Shown: piece after piece, positions 30,620 to 41,820 of the stretch
Numbering within the stretch: position 1 is the stretch's first letter
How the letters are laid out: every line of letters begins with the position of its first letter
DNA from: Limnospira fusiformis SAG 85.79
GTDB lineage: Bacteria; Cyanobacteriota; Cyanobacteriia; Cyanobacteriales; Microcoleaceae
DNA length: 64,000 bases
Assembly: GCF_012516315.1 (NCBI RefSeq)
Contig: NZ_CP051185.1
Location: 5,833,363 to 5,897,362 of the forward strand
Reading direction: 5' to 3'
Program-made: the position numbers and the translations under genes
Notes under the pieces: model-generated
Seen by the model: only the letters and a program-made list of their open reading frames with translations
What the model was told of the DNA's origin: nothing
Databases searched by the model: none

Positions 30620-31660
30620 ATGGATATTTTACCAGGAAAATCTGGCAGCGTCAGGGTTGATGATAGGTCAGACCAGCACACCAGCTTCACCGTTTCCGTA
30701 GTCGTACCTGTTTATAACGAATTGGAAAGTTTACCGACTATCATCAGTTCTATTCACCAGAGTTTCACCGATGCGGCGATCGCCTATGAATTAATTTGCA
30801 TCGATGATGGTTCTACAGACGGTTCCGCCGAATTACTCAAACAACAGGTTTTAACCAATCCTCACCTACGGGTAATTATCCTCCGTCGCAACTACGGTCA
30901 AACTCCCGCTATGTCTGCCGGTTTTAACCACGCCAAAGGTCAAGTCATTGTCACCCTAGACGGAGACCTACAAAATGATCCCGCTGATATCCCCCATTTA
31001 TTAACAGAATTATCTAAGGGTTACGACGTAGTAAGTGGCTGGCGCAAACATCGTCAAGATGACTTCTTAACTCGCCTACTTCCCTCCAAAATTGCCAACT
31101 GGTTAATCGGTAAAATTACCGGAGTCCAACTTCATGATTATGGCTGTTCTCTCAAAGCCTATCGTTCCGAAGTCGTCCATGATCTGAAACTCTATGGAGA
31201 ATTACACCGCTTTTTACCCGTTTTGGCTTTTATCGAAGGCGCGCGAGTCACTGAATTACCTGTGCGACATCATCCTCGCCGCTATGGTCGCAGTAAGTAC
31301 GGTTTAGGTCGCACCTTTCGCGTATTAATGGATTTATTTACCATTGCTTTCATCAAAACCTTTCTCACCCGACCTATGCACGTTTTTGGGCTGCTGGGTT
31401 TTGTGCTTTTACTATTTGGTATCACCGCCGGAGGGTATCTCAGTTTCCTTCGCTTAGTATTGGGCGCTAGTATCGGACACAGACCTCTATTAATGTTGGC
31501 TGTTTTGCTCACATTAACTGGTATTCAATTATTGTGTTTTGGACTATTGGCTGAGTTACTTATGCGGACCTATCATGAGTCTCAGGATCGCCCTATTTAT
31601 CGAGTACGAGAGTTAATTGAGTCCCCTGATAGTCCTACTTTGGGTCGGCCTGACCTATAA
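30620..31660 (+). CDS. Family 2 glycosyltransferase with C-terminal membrane anchor (DPM1/GtrB-like)
   Basis: A 346-residue enzyme. The GT-A domain has VVVPVYNELESLPTII, CIDDGSTDGSAELL and the metal/UDP motif VTLDGDLQNDPADIPHLL. The C-terminal quarter holds two transmembrane helices (MHVFGLLGFVLLLFGITAGG and LLMLAVLLTLTGIQLL). Such proteins transfer a sugar from a nucleotide to undecaprenyl/polyprenyl phosphate for later use in glycan or lipid modification. ATG 30620 (MDILPGKSG) is preferred over an upstream TTG at 30596. Confidence 0.9.
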   Translation: MDILPGKSGSVRVDDRSDQHTSFTVSVVVPVYNELESLPTIISSIHQSFTDAAIAYELICIDDGSTDGSAELLKQQVLTNPHLRVIILRRNYGQTPAMSAGFNHAKGQVIVTLDGDLQNDPADIPHLLTELSKGYDVVSGWRKHRQDDFLTRLLPSKIANWLIGKITGVQLHDYGCSLKAYRSEVVHDLKLYGELHRFLPVLAFIEGARVTELPVRHHPRRYGRSKYGLGRTFRVLMDLFTIAFIKTFLTRPMHVFGLLGFVLLLFGITAGGYLSFLRLVLGASIGHRPLLMLAVLLTLTGIQLLCFGLLAELLMRTYHESQDRPIYRVRELIESPDSPTLGRPDL

Positions 31661-32253
31661 CACCATCATAGCCCCTATCCTTGCCAAAACCTCTATACAC
31701 AAAAAGTTGATTTTGTCAATACCAGGCTGCGGGGCTAGGGTTAATTTACCCCAAAACCCGTGCATCGGCTAACTCCAATTTACCCCAAAAACTTACCCAA
31801 AATCACGAGATAATCATGGTTCTAGCCGATATTTTGCGAATTTTGCATAATAACCCCTGGATTATTATTCCCCTAAAACTACCAGAACCCCCATTCTCTC
31901 GTCAAGTATTGAGAATAATTTGTCATAAATTTTGCAACAATTATTAACAATTTTTTGAATATCAAAATTATTCGGGGAACAATATTTGTATCACTTATCT
32001 AAATCGGGGAATTTTCGAGAATTTTTCAGCAGCCAGTTGACAGATTTAACCACAACCTGATAAGCTGATGCTATGATGGTTCCTTTTCTTAATGCCAAAA
32101 TTGATGATTTGGCTATAGCCGGAGGGCGGGTTGATTAATACTCTCACCCCCAGACCTAGTTAATACTGAAACCCTGGGTTAAGGGCGGGTTGATTAATAC
32201 TCTCACCCCCAGATGCAGTTAACGGTGGAACCCGCCCCTACATGACCTCCCTA
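31661..32253. other. Long intergenic region with repeat element
   Basis: About 590 bases without a gene. The first two thirds are AT-rich with no clear open frame. The last part contains the GGGCGGGTT repeat element listed separately. Confidence 0.5.
32124..32237. repeat. GGGCGGGTT element, two 59-bp units with inverted end
   Basis: Units starting GGGCGGGTTGATTAATAC begin at 32124 and 32183 and share TCTCACCCCCAGA. The element ends GTGGAACCCGCCCCTACAT, with AACCCGCCC at 32229-32237 complementary to the unit start. It has the same design and ends as 13197-13358 but a different internal sequence and unit length. Confidence 0.85.
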
Positions 32254-32643
32254 TTAACTATTAATAAAGACGGGGAAAATTTTACACATCATGTATTGTG
32301 GGTGAGTGTGGGGAGAGCGATCGCAGTTAACTTCTGTGGTAGGTTGATCGCTAATATCTTGTGGGGGATGAATGCAAATAGCAACTTGTCCGACACCTCC
32401 CATGAGGTCAGCCACACGGTCGATAATAGTATCAATTTGATGGAGAAGTCGATCGCCAATTAACACAGAGGGAGCAATAATAAAAAAGGTTTTGACTCCC
32501 GTTGGACTCGGAGCCATACCTAAGCGACATTCGGTTAAAATATCCTGAATTGACTGGTGTAGAGAGTTAGGGAAGCGTTGAATCAGAGTTTGATAAAAGG
32601 ACTGACTGAGAGAGCGATCGTCAAATATGGGTTGAGATAACAT
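32254..32643 (-). CDS. Uncharacterised cyanobacterial protein
   Basis: A 129-residue protein with no membrane segment. Its centre (ILTECRLGMAPSPTGVKTFFIIAPSVLIGDRLLHQID) looks structured and codon use is like that of its neighbours, so I consider it real. The two prolines and cysteines near the C-terminus (ICIHPPQD) show no metal motif pattern. I do not recognise the family. It lies downstream of leuA beyond a terminator, so it has its own promoter. Confidence 0.6.
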   Translation of the reverse strand: MLSQPIFDDRSLSQSFYQTLIQRFPNSLHQSIQDILTECRLGMAPSPTGVKTFFIIAPSVLIGDRLLHQIDTIIDRVADLMGGVGQVAICIHPPQDISDQPTTEVNCDRSPHTHPQYMMCKIFPVFINS

Positions 32644-32727
32644 ATTAGATTCTTCGATATCAACTTCAATAAATGAACTTTGACTAGCTTAACATTTACT
32701 TACGGACTGCCGAAATGTATTTCAGAC

Positions 32728-32758
32728 AAAAAGGGAGGCTGGGGATTTGTCCCCAGCC
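32728..32758 (-). terminator. Rho-independent terminator of leuA
   Basis: Perfect arms GGCTGGGG (32737-32744) and CCCCAGCC (32751-32758) with a six-base loop. On the minus strand the hairpin is followed by TCCC and five T residues. It lies 23 bases after the leuA stop. Confidence 0.8.
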
Positions 32759-32780
32759 CTCTCCCATGGAAACTAGCCCT

Positions 32781-34397
32781 TTAAACACTAACAACAGATT
32801 GGCGATCGCCCACCTGATTAGCGTTGGGTTCTAGGGAAGATTGTAGGCGGTTGAGAGCATTAATGTAGGCCTGAGCAGAAGCTACGATAATATCCGTATT
32901 AGCAGCATGACCAGAAAAGACTCGTCCTTGATAGCGTAAGCGAATAGTAACCTCTCCGATCGCATCAATTCCCGCAGTTACTGACTGTACAGAAAACTCA
33001 ATCAACTCATTAGGAACATTAACCACGCGGTTAATAGCTTTATAAACCGCATCCACCGGACCAGTTCCCGTAGCCGCGTCAGTCAACTCTTGGCCTTGAG
33101 GAGTTCTGAGGGTAACAGTCGCAGTCGGACGAGCATTATTTCCACAGGATACCTGTACTAACTCCAGGCGGAACAATTCCGGGGTTTGTTGAATTTCATC
33201 ATTAACGATCGCTTCAATATCCCAGTTAGTGACTTCTTTTTTCTTGTCAGCCACATCTTTAAATCGGACAAAAGCCTTATTAATCTCATCATCAGACAGG
33301 TCAAAACCCAACTCCTGTAGACGATTTTGGAAGGCATGGCGGCCGGAATGTTTACCTAAGACAATCAGGTTATCATTCAATCCAATGGATTGAGCATCCA
33401 TGATTTCATAGGTTAGCTTATTTTTGAGAACCCCATCTTGGTGAATTCCCGACTCGTGAGCGAAGGCATTAGCACCGACAATGGCCTTATTAGGTTGTAC
33501 TAACATCCCCGTTAGGTTAGATACCAAACGGGAAGTTTTGTAAATCTCACGGGTATTAATATTGGTGATGGGAGCTTCTGAGTCAGCCGGACGACCAAAG
33601 AAGGGGTTAAAGAATTGTCGGCGCACATGGAGGGCCATAACTAGCTCTTCTAGGGCTGCATTTCCGGCGCGTTCTCCGATACCATTAATGGTGCATTCGA
33701 GTTGTCGTGCGCCATTTTTAACGGCTTCTAGGAAGTTGGCCACCGCCAACCCTAGGTCGTTGTGACCGTGGACGGAAATGATGGCTTGATCAATATTGGG
33801 GACGTTTTCCTTAATTCCGCGAATTAAACCTCCAAATTCTGAGGGGGTGGTGTAGCCAACGGTATCGGGAATATTAACTGTTGTCGCACCAGCCGCGATC
33901 GCTCTTTCTAAAACTTGATAGAGAAATTCGGGGTCAGACCGTCCAGCGTCCTCTGGAGAAAATTCGATATCCTGACATAACGATTTAGCATAGGCTACCA
34001 TCTCGCTGGTGATGTCTAGGACTTCCTGGCGAGTTTTTTTGAGTTTGTATTTCAGGTGAATATCAGAGGTAGCAATAAAAGTATGAATGCGGGGATGAGC
34101 CGCCGGTTTCAGAGCCTTAGCCGCCGCTTCAATATCAGCTTTGACAGACCGAGCGAGACTACATATAATCGGACCGTTTTCGGTTCCTACGGTTTCCGCA
34201 ATGCGTTGTACAGCTTCAAAGTCTCCGCTACTGGCGATCGCAAACCCGGCTTCAATAACATCTACCCCTAAACGCGCTAGTTGTCGAGCGATTACTAGCT
34301 TTTCATCAACGTTTAAGGTGGCTCCTGGGCATTGTTCTCCGTCCCGTAGGGTAGTATCAAAAATAATTACCCGATCTGGGTGAGGTTGAATGGTCAT
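32781..34397 (-). CDS. leuA: 2-isopropylmalate synthase LeuA
   Basis: A 538-residue enzyme catalysing the first committed step of leucine synthesis (2-oxoisovalerate plus acetyl-CoA). The HMGL-like TIM barrel starts at [31 protein letters not shown] carries the metal-binding histidines, and [14 protein letters not shown] is the second signature. The C-terminal third (from about 390) is the LeuA regulatory dimer domain for leucine feedback inhibition. ATG 34397 has GGGAGG ten bases upstream; in-frame ATGs at 34421 and 34415 do not. Confidence 0.97.
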   Translation of the reverse strand: MTIQPHPDRVIIFDTTLRDGEQCPGATLNVDEKLVIARQLARLGVDVIEAGFAIASSGDFEAVQRIAETVGTENGPIICSLARSVKADIEAAAKALKPAAHPRIHTFIATSDIHLKYKLKKTRQEVLDITSEMVAYAKSLCQDIEFSPEDAGRSDPEFLYQVLERAIAAGATTVNIPDTVGYTTPSEFGGLIRGIKENVPNIDQAIISVHGHNDLGLAVANFLEAVKNGARQLECTINGIGERAGNAALEELVMALHVRRQFFNPFFGRPADSEAPITNINTREIYKTSRLVSNLTGMLVQPNKAIVGANAFAHESGIHQDGVLKNKLTYEIMDAQSIGLNDNLIVLGKHSGRHAFQNRLQELGFDLSDDEINKAFVRFKDVADKKKEVTNWDIEAIVNDEIQQTPELFRLELVQVSCGNNARPTATVTLRTPQGQELTDAATGTGPVDAVYKAINRVVNVPNELIEFSVQSVTAGIDAIGEVTIRLRYQGRVFSGHAANTDIIVASAQAYINALNRLQSSLEPNANQVGDRQSVVSV

Positions 34398-34430
34398 TGG
34401 TGTAAATCCTCCCATAGTCAACAGTTTAAC

Positions 34431-34952
34431 TTAATAGTCGATTTTCTCAATCTGGTCTCGGATGTCGTTAAGATCTATATAGCGATCGGTAGCGTTGCGT
34501 AGTTCCCTCGCAATCATTCCTTCTGTGGAAACTACGGTGATATGAGTATTTTTAGAACGTAGCAACTCAATAGCTCGCTCAAAATCACCATCTCCGCTAA
34601 ACAACACTACGCGATCGTATTGATCTACCGTATTAAACATATCGACCACAATTTCAATGTCCAGATTTGCCTTTTGAGAATACCTACCTGAACTATCATC
34701 ATAGTATTCTTTTAAGATTTTGGTGCGGACTGTATATCCTAGGCTAATCAAGGCATCCCGAAACCCCCTTTGGTCTTGAGGGTCTTTGAGTCCCGTGTAC
34801 CAGAAAGCATTAATAAAAATCAGATCGGCTTGTTCATGTTTAAAATAGTCCAAAACCCTTCGGGGATCAAAAAACCAGCCGTTTTTTTGTTGAGCGTAGA
34901 ACATATTGTTACCGTCCACAAAAATAGATAGACGGTTTCTCAAGTTAGGCAT
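34431..34952 (-). CDS. NYN/LabA-like (DUF88) PIN-fold protein
   Basis: A 173-residue protein with the NYN domain pattern: an acidic residue at the end of strand 1 (LSIFVDGNNMFYAQ), a central KANLDIEIVVDMFN and LFSGDGDFERAIELLRSKN. These aspartates form the putative metal site of PIN-like ribonucleases. LabA-type proteins influence circadian output in Synechococcus. The gene ends 9 bases before the longest leuA frame and 34 bases before its chosen start, on the same strand, so co-transcription is likely. Confidence 0.88.
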   Translation of the reverse strand: MPNLRNRLSIFVDGNNMFYAQQKNGWFFDPRRVLDYFKHEQADLIFINAFWYTGLKDPQDQRGFRDALISLGYTVRTKILKEYYDDSSGRYSQKANLDIEIVVDMFNTVDQYDRVVLFSGDGDFERAIELLRSKNTHITVVSTEGMIARELRNATDRYIDLNDIRDQIEKIDY

Positions 34953-35634
34953 ACAAACTAAAGACCTAATATTTGTAGTAAAGAATTTAAACTAGATACT
35001 TTATCTTAGCACGTGAATACTCACTAAGTTTAACCCGAATTTATGACAAAATTGATATGTCATATCAGAGCCTATAATCCAACCTATGCCTAGGTTTTAC
35101 TATCCTCCAATAGGCTAACAAAACCCTAATTTTCGAGTTGTCAGAACCATATAAAAATATCATATTGGCTGTTCAATATCCTAATTTCACGATAGTTTCA
35201 CCTGAGTTTCACCTTTGATTATATTAGCTGCAATTGAAATCACTACTAGCCGATCTTACCCTCCTTTCAATGGCGGTTATGATCTTCAGGAGTTTAGTTA
35301 AAGCCAGACCAACAGCGAGCCACAGTAGTATCTTACTGCTAAAGTTAGTCAGCGAGCCATCAAGGTCTAAGATATAGCCAGTGCGACCGAGTGATTTCTG
35401 TGGTAGGTAATAATGCCATACTGGACTGATGACTGGACACCACAAACGCCACTAACTGACGAAATACCTAACTGGTACATTCGTAGCATGGGCGGCGCTT
35501 TGGCTGAAACTGACTAATAGTAGTGTTTTCTGGTCTCAATTTAAAATATAGAAGTCCGATTATGACCCTCATAATAGTATACAGTGTTGTGTGCTTTCCT
35601 GGCGCGGGCGATCGCCCTACTAAGCAGAAAACCC
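34953..35634. other. Long intergenic region, no recognised gene
   Basis: About 680 bases. Open frames at 35224-35445 (minus) and 35523-35714 (plus) have no recognisable motif, and the second runs into the regulator gene. The piece 35260-35470 is less AT-rich than its surroundings and could be a decayed gene or insertion-sequence fragment, but I cannot name it. Confidence 0.4.
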
Positions 35635-36285
35635 CTAAATTTCTTGACTCTCCAAAGCCCAGCGAGCTAGTTGGGTGCGGTTATGAAGTCCAGTTTTACC
35701 TAACATATTACTGATATGGCTTTCAATAGTCCGCTGGCTGACTTCCATAATTTTGGAGATTTCCCGGTTTCCCTTCCCCTTGGCTACCAACTCAACCACC
35801 TTTAACTCAGTTGGGGTCAACTCCACCCCCTCGCGAACTCTAATTTTTTGCGAGGCTTCGATTACGGATTTACGATATCGGGTCAGGCGTTCAGTTTGTC
35901 GCAGAGATGACTCTACCTGAGCCATTAGTTCTTCTGGATCAAAAGGCTTGACCATATACACATCAGCCCCGGTATTCAGGCCTTTAACCCGGTCTTCGCT
36001 TTGTCCTTTCGCAGATAGGAAAATTACCGAAATCCAACCAAATTGGGCATTTTCCCGGATTAGCTTGACTAGGGTATAGCCATCCATCTCCGGCATCATA
36101 ATGTCACAAATTATTAATTCTGGCACTTCCTCTTCCAGTTTTTCGAGGGCTTTTTGACCATTTTCGGCAATGGTGACTTGATATCCTCGCAATTCCAGAT
36201 AATCGCTGATCAAAATCACGAGGTTAGGATCATCGTCTACTAGCATAAGTCGCCTTGGTTCCGGTGCGACAGTATTTTCGTTCAT
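35635..36285 (-). CDS. NarL-type response regulator, Ycf29/Rre1-like
   Basis: A 216-residue two-domain regulator. The receiver domain has the acidic pocket (VDDDP), phosphoacceptor Asp61 in CDIMMPEMDG, a Ser/Thr in FLSAKG and Lys in VKPFDP. The C-terminal LuxR/NarL helix-turn-helix is VELTPTELKVVELVAKGKGNREISKIMEVSQRTIESHISNMLGK. Among cyanobacteria this arrangement and N-terminus resemble Ycf29/Rre1, which controls heat-shock and stress genes with the kinase Hik34. groES-groEL lies about 0.9 kb away, on the opposite strand. The Rre1 assignment is an inference from resemblance. Confidence 0.82.
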   Translation of the reverse strand: MNENTVAPEPRRLMLVDDDPNLVILISDYLELRGYQVTIAENGQKALEKLEEEVPELIICDIMMPEMDGYTLVKLIRENAQFGWISVIFLSAKGQSEDRVKGLNTGADVYMVKPFDPEELMAQVESSLRQTERLTRYRKSVIEASQKIRVREGVELTPTELKVVELVAKGKGNREISKIMEVSQRTIESHISNMLGKTGLHNRTQLARWALESQEI

Positions 36286-36422
36286 CTGACTGTTCCGTTG
36301 GAGATCTGATCTAGTTGGGGTACTGTTAACAATTCAGTCAAACTTTTTAGGTGTTTTTACCTATAAAATCCGACAATTCAACCACTATAGTTAGAATGGG
36401 ATTCCTGACCCGATAATCATGA

Positions 36423-36923
36423 TCAAGTTGATGATTCTAATTCCGATAAACTTAATGGGTGGGTGAGAAAGGCGTACTCCTCCACCACCCTAGACCCGAT
36501 TAGGTGTTCTTGAATAATTCGTTCAATCACTTCGGGAGTGGCGGATCTGTACCAAACACCATCTGGATATACTACTAAAATTGGCCCTTGACAACACACC
36601 CGCAAACAATTGGCTTTGGTTCTAAATATACAACCGGGATGGTCCGCTGTGGGACGGTCTAGGTTTAGTTCTTTGAGCCGATTTTTGAGATAATTCCAAG
36701 ATTCGATACTGGCTGGCTTCGAGCAGCATTTCGGGTTGGTTTGGTCAGCGCATAGGAATATGTGACGTTGAATTTGCGATAAACCTAGGTTCTTAACCGT
36801 GACTGCTAGAGACCCTCCCTCGCAATACTCGGGGTTGTTAGTTTCCGGTTCTGGGTTTTGGGGATGTTCAATCATAAAGTTACGGATAATATGCTTGGAT
36901 AATGATACCTGAGACCCAATCAT
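36423..36923 (-). CDS. Thioredoxin-like [2Fe-2S] ferredoxin
   Basis: A 166-residue protein of the NuoE-like/shethna-type ferredoxin family. Four cluster ligands are predicted from HIFLCAD (Cys58), NPKCC (Cys66/67), [13 protein letters not shown] (Cys106 and Cys110), and the VYPDGVWYR segment is characteristic. The first 40 residues are a low-complexity extension that may be absent if translation starts at ATG 36875. Electron-transfer partners are unknown. It is a stand-alone gene. Confidence 0.88.
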   Translation of the reverse strand: MIGSQVSLSKHIIRNFMIEHPQNPEPETNNPEYCEGGSLAVTVKNLGLSQIQRHIFLCADQTNPKCCSKPASIESWNYLKNRLKELNLDRPTADHPGCIFRTKANCLRVCCQGPILVVYPDGVWYRSATPEVIERIIQEHLIGSRVVEEYAFLTHPLSLSELESST

Positions 36924-37064
36924 CCATTATACCGAAGACACGGGAAACATTGGCAAGTTCACACTCACCCATAAGTTTTTGGCTATTTTCACTTTTCACT
37001 ACCGGATCGGTTCGGAAACCCGTACAGTTGATGCTGTTGCGATCGCCTTACTCGATTAGGTAAA

Positions 37065-37091
37065 TTAGCACTCAGAGGTTGAGAGTGCTAA
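37065..37091 (+). promoter_or_regulatory. CIRCE operator (HrcA binding site)
   Basis: Perfect TTAGCACTC-N9-GAGTGCTAA, at 37065-37073 and 37083-37091, 111 bases before the groES start. It matches the CIRCE consensus recognised by the HrcA repressor, which releases the operator on heat shock. hrcA itself is not in the window. Confidence 0.97.
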
Positions 37092-37202
37092 AAACATCAG
37101 ATGGACATCCGACCGAGATGGGCAAACTTGAGACAGTTTCCCTAAGTGGGGTCTAAATGCTGTTAACTCTCAGCACAGTGTTTGAAAATAGGAGGTAATT
37201 GA

Positions 37203-37514
37203 ATGGCTGCTGTCTCTCTTAGTGTTTCTACGGTTAAACCCCTTGGCGAGCGTGTGTTCGTTAAGGTCAGTGCTTCAGAAGAAAAAACTGCAGGCGGAAT
37301 TCTGCTGCCGGACACCGCTAAAGAAAAACCCCAGGTTGGCGAAATCGTAGCCGCTGGACCGGGACGACGCAATGATGATGGCTCCCGCTGCGAAATGGAA
37401 GTCAAAGTCGGCGACAAAGTTCTGTATTCCAAATACGCCGGAACTGATATCAAACTCGGCGGCGATGAATACGTCCTGTTGGCTGAAAAAGACATCCTGG
37501 CGATCGTCAACTAA
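37203..37514 (+). CDS. groES: Co-chaperonin GroES
   Basis: A 103-residue Hsp10 that caps the GroEL cavity. It shows [12 protein letters not shown], the mobile loop [19 protein letters not shown], and [20 protein letters not shown] stands about five bases upstream of the ATG. It is followed by groEL after 110 bases and lies behind a CIRCE site, so heat-inducible expression is expected. Confidence 0.98.
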   Translation: MAAVSLSVSTVKPLGERVFVKVSASEEKTAGGILLPDTAKEKPQVGEIVAAGPGRRNDDGSRCEMEVKVGDKVLYSKYAGTDIKLGGDEYVLLAEKDILAIVN

Positions 37515-37618
37515 ACCGATAACTAATCATTATCCCACATTTTGACTCTTCTGTGGGTCGCTAGCGTGTCAAAACTGATTGACAGTCCTTTGTAGTATCC
37601 GAATAGCAACTGAAATAG

Positions 37619-39262
<1,644 letters not shown>

Positions 39263-39332
39263 GATTTAAGTTAGGATATAGGTTAAGGTTTCGGGCTGCC
39301 TTTGGGTTGGCCCTCCTTAATCAAAAACCAGG

Positions 39333-39360
39333 GACTCCGATACTATCGGGGTCTTTTTTT
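39333..39360 (+). terminator. Rho-independent terminator of groESL
   Basis: Arms GACTCCGAT and ATCGGGGTC (one T-G pair) form a tight hairpin followed by seven T residues. It lies about 70 bases after the groEL stop. Confidence 0.85.
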
Positions 39361-39409
39361 GTCTCTGGCCACTTTAATTGATAATTAATACTTTTAGTTA
39401 TGCACTCTA

Positions 39410-39432
39410 TTATTGATTATTGATAATAAATT
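39410..39432 (+). promoter_or_regulatory. Possible Fur box upstream of isiA
   Basis: TTGATTATTGATAATAAAT resembles the iron-regulator consensus GATAATGATAATCATTATC in its ATTATTGATAATAA core. isiA is classically repressed by Fur and induced by iron starvation. The match is imperfect and the DNA is AT-rich, so this is tentative. Confidence 0.35.
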
Positions 39433-39531
39433 TAAGCCAATATCTAAGGTTATTTGGCTAAAAGTCCTGATATATATGGCTTATAGCTATTCGTAACAAA
39501 ACTTAACTTGCATTTTATTGAAAGTTATTTA

Positions 39532-39574
39532 CAATAAGGCTTAACAGCTTATTGAGATACTTATGCAATAAGCT
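39532..39574 (+). promoter_or_regulatory. Chain of inverted CAATAAG/CTTATTG arms in the isiA leader
   Basis: CAATAAG (39532-39538), AGCTTATTG (39546-39554) and CAATAAGCT (39566-39574) alternate in orientation. The middle arm can pair with either neighbour, giving two mutually exclusive stem-loops. A smaller CTTAT/ATAAG pair (39560-39572) overlaps the third arm. The last arm ends 26 bases before the isiA ATG. It may be an RNA switch or a cluster of operator sites. Confidence 0.6.
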
Positions 39575-39600
39575 GGGAAGATGTATAACGTTGTAGCACT

Positions 39601-40629
39601 ATGCAGACTTACGAAAATCCAACCGTAAAATATGACTGGTGGGCGGGTAATGCGCGCTTTGCTAACCTGTCTGGGCTATTTATTGCCGCCCACGTTGCTC
39701 AATCAGCCTTAATTGCATTTTGGGCTGGAGCCTTTACCCTGTTTGAGGTTTCCTGGTTCGACCCCACCCTACCCATGGGAGAACAAGGGCTAATTCTGCT
39801 ACCTCACCTAGCCACCCTGGGATTAGGTGTCGGGGATGGTGGACAAGTGGTAGATACTTACCCTTTCTTTGTGGTGGGAGCCGTTCATTTAATCTCCTCA
39901 GCGGTATTAGGTGCGGGAGCCCTATTTCACACCTTCAAAGCACCCGAAGATTTAAAAACCGCCCAGGGTCAAGCCCAGAAATTTCATTTTGATTGGGAAG
40001 ACCCAAAACAGTTGGGCTTAATTTTAGGGCATCACTTACTGTTTTTAGGTATGGGAGCCTTATTGCTAGTCGCCAAAGCTATGTATTTTGGCGGACTGTA
40101 TGATGCAGCCACTCAAACCGTCCGTCTGGTAACAGAACCTACCCTTAACCCCGCAACTATCTATGGCTATCAAACCCATTTTGCCACTATCGATAATCTT
40201 GAAGATTTGGTTGGGGGTCATATTTATGTAGGGGTGATGCTCATCGCTGGCGGTGTTTGGCATATCTTAGTTCCCCCCCTCAAATGGGCGAAAAAAGTCC
40301 TGATTTTTTCAGGAGAAGCTATCCTGTCTTATTCCTTGGGTGGCATTGCTTTAGCGGGTTTTGTGGCGGCTTATTTCTGCGCGGTCAATACTTTGGCTTA
40401 TCCTGTGGAGTTCTACGGTCCGCCTCTGGATATTAAACTCGGAATTGCGCCTTACTTTGCAGATACAACAGTCCTACCAATGGGCGCTCATACCCCCCGC
40501 TGTTGGTTAGCTAATGCTCATTTCTTCTTAGCATTCTTCTTCCTCCAAGGACATCTTTGGCACGCTCTGAGAGCCTTGGGATTTGATTTTCGTCGGGTTG
40601 AACGAGCTTTAAACTCTATCGAAGTTTAA
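39601..40629 (+). CDS. isiA: Iron-stress chlorophyll-binding protein IsiA (CP43')
   Basis: A 342-residue, six-helix chlorophyll-a antenna of the CP43 family without the large lumenal loop of CP43, exactly the usual IsiA length. Recognisable parts are [71 protein letters not shown] and [21 protein letters not shown] with histidine ligands. IsiA forms rings around photosystem I under iron or oxidative stress. In Synechocystis an antisense RNA (IsrR) controls it; I cannot see whether one exists here. It is first in a probable four-gene unit. Confidence 0.93.
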   Translation: MQTYENPTVKYDWWAGNARFANLSGLFIAAHVAQSALIAFWAGAFTLFEVSWFDPTLPMGEQGLILLPHLATLGLGVGDGGQVVDTYPFFVVGAVHLISSAVLGAGALFHTFKAPEDLKTAQGQAQKFHFDWEDPKQLGLILGHHLLFLGMGALLLVAKAMYFGGLYDAATQTVRLVTEPTLNPATIYGYQTHFATIDNLEDLVGGHIYVGVMLIAGGVWHILVPPLKWAKKVLIFSGEAILSYSLGGIALAGFVAAYFCAVNTLAYPVEFYGPPLDIKLGIAPYFADTTVLPMGAHTPRCWLANAHFFLAFFFLQGHLWHALRALGFDFRRVERALNSIEV

Positions 40630-40762
40630 GTCTGAGCAAGTCCCCCTAGACGGGTGGGTGGGTCAGTTTCATCTCTGGATATCTATTGACTCATCCACTA
40701 CTCGATTAGAGATTATTTCCCCCCCCTGGTATCATATCCTTTCGCCAATGGAAATAGGTTAA

Positions 40763-40930
40763 ATGAATTGTCCTTGTTGTTCGGGAGAATTACTGCTACA
40801 TTGTAGCCATCATGGCTTATATTGGCAATGCCAAAATTGTCGCCTGACTTTGCCAGCTTCAGAAACTCTTGACCGACTCTTATTTGAGGCTAGTTATTCG
40901 GAAAAGCACTCCCCGACCTGCCCTCATTAA
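40763..40930 (+). CDS. 55-residue zinc-ribbon protein
   Basis: A short gene (ATG 40763, TAA 40928) between isiA and the IsiC-like hydrolase, preceded by AATAGG. The peptide begins MNCPCCSGELLLHC and continues WQCQNCRLTLPA, giving two CxxC pairs as in a zinc or iron ribbon. Position and strand suggest co-expression with isiA. I do not know a characterised homolog. Function is unknown; it could be a metal-sensing or protein-binding accessory. Confidence 0.75.
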   Translation: MNCPCCSGELLLHCSHHGLYWQCQNCRLTLPASETLDRLLFEASYSEKHSPTCPH

Positions 40931-40968
40931 TCGATACAATTGCCCGGAAATATCATTAGGAGAAATTC

Positions 40969-41718
40969 ATGGCTGTCTTACATGATGCAGTGTGGTTAAA
41001 TGTCAGTCCTGCTTTCCAAGAGTTTAACCAACCCTGCTTAAATTTTTTGTCTCAATCTGCTTATCTTAGCCAATATAAGTATTATCTGAGTCTGGATGAA
41101 CCGCTGTCATTTAATACGCCATTAATTTGGCTCCATAACTATCTCAAAAATTGTGATTATCCTGTGCATTTAATTGGACATGGTATGAGTGGATTGTTGG
41201 GGTTATTATATGCTCGTCAACATCCAGAAATGGTGCGATCGCTTACTTTAATTTCTGTGGGGTTTTATCCGTCTGTTGATTGGCAGGCTCATTATTATGT
41301 ACAACGACAACTTCTCAATTGTAGTCAACAAAAACTGTTAACTCAAACAGTTTATAACCTCTTTGGTTTTCAATGTCCTCCCATTACTAAAAAATTGATT
41401 GGTATTTTGAAAGAGGATATGATTAGTTCCCTGTCTCCCCATACTTTATATAAACGGGTCAGTTTTTCTCCTGGTGGTGTCCAGGTTCCTTTGCTGGTAT
41501 GTAGAGGCGAACATGATGTGGTTATTGACCAGAATTTATGGCAGGGGTGGTCAAGGGTTTTTAAACCATGCGATCGCCTTTGGCAATGTCCAAATGGTCG
41601 CTATTTTTGCCATTATTTTGACCCCCAAAAAGTCGGTGAGACTATTGTTAATTTTTGGGATAATCTCCTGAAATCTTCAGATGTTATCTGCCCCGCCGAT
41701 TCTCTTATTTATGACTGA
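40969..41718 (+). CDS. isiC: Alpha/beta hydrolase, IsiC-like
   Basis: A 249-residue alpha/beta hydrolase with nucleophile Ser74 in LIGHGMSGLLG, an acid in VCRGEHDVVID and a histidine in YFCHYFDP. Its place in the isiA unit matches isiC of Synechocystis, a hydrolase gene co-transcribed with isiA and isiB. The substrate is unknown. AGGAG lies eight bases before the ATG. The symbol rests on context rather than on detailed homology. Confidence 0.75.
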   Translation: MAVLHDAVWLNVSPAFQEFNQPCLNFLSQSAYLSQYKYYLSLDEPLSFNTPLIWLHNYLKNCDYPVHLIGHGMSGLLGLLYARQHPEMVRSLTLISVGFYPSVDWQAHYYVQRQLLNCSQQKLLTQTVYNLFGFQCPPITKKLIGILKEDMISSLSPHTLYKRVSFSPGGVQVPLLVCRGEHDVVIDQNLWQGWSRVFKPCDRLWQCPNGRYFCHYFDPQKVGETIVNFWDNLLKSSDVICPADSLIYD

Positions 41719-41820
41719 ATAACATAATCGACTAATTTTCCTTAGAATGCCTGAACTGATTACAGTTACAGCAAAGATTGTGCTGACACAATTCACCTCA
41801 ATTTTACCCAGGAGATAATC

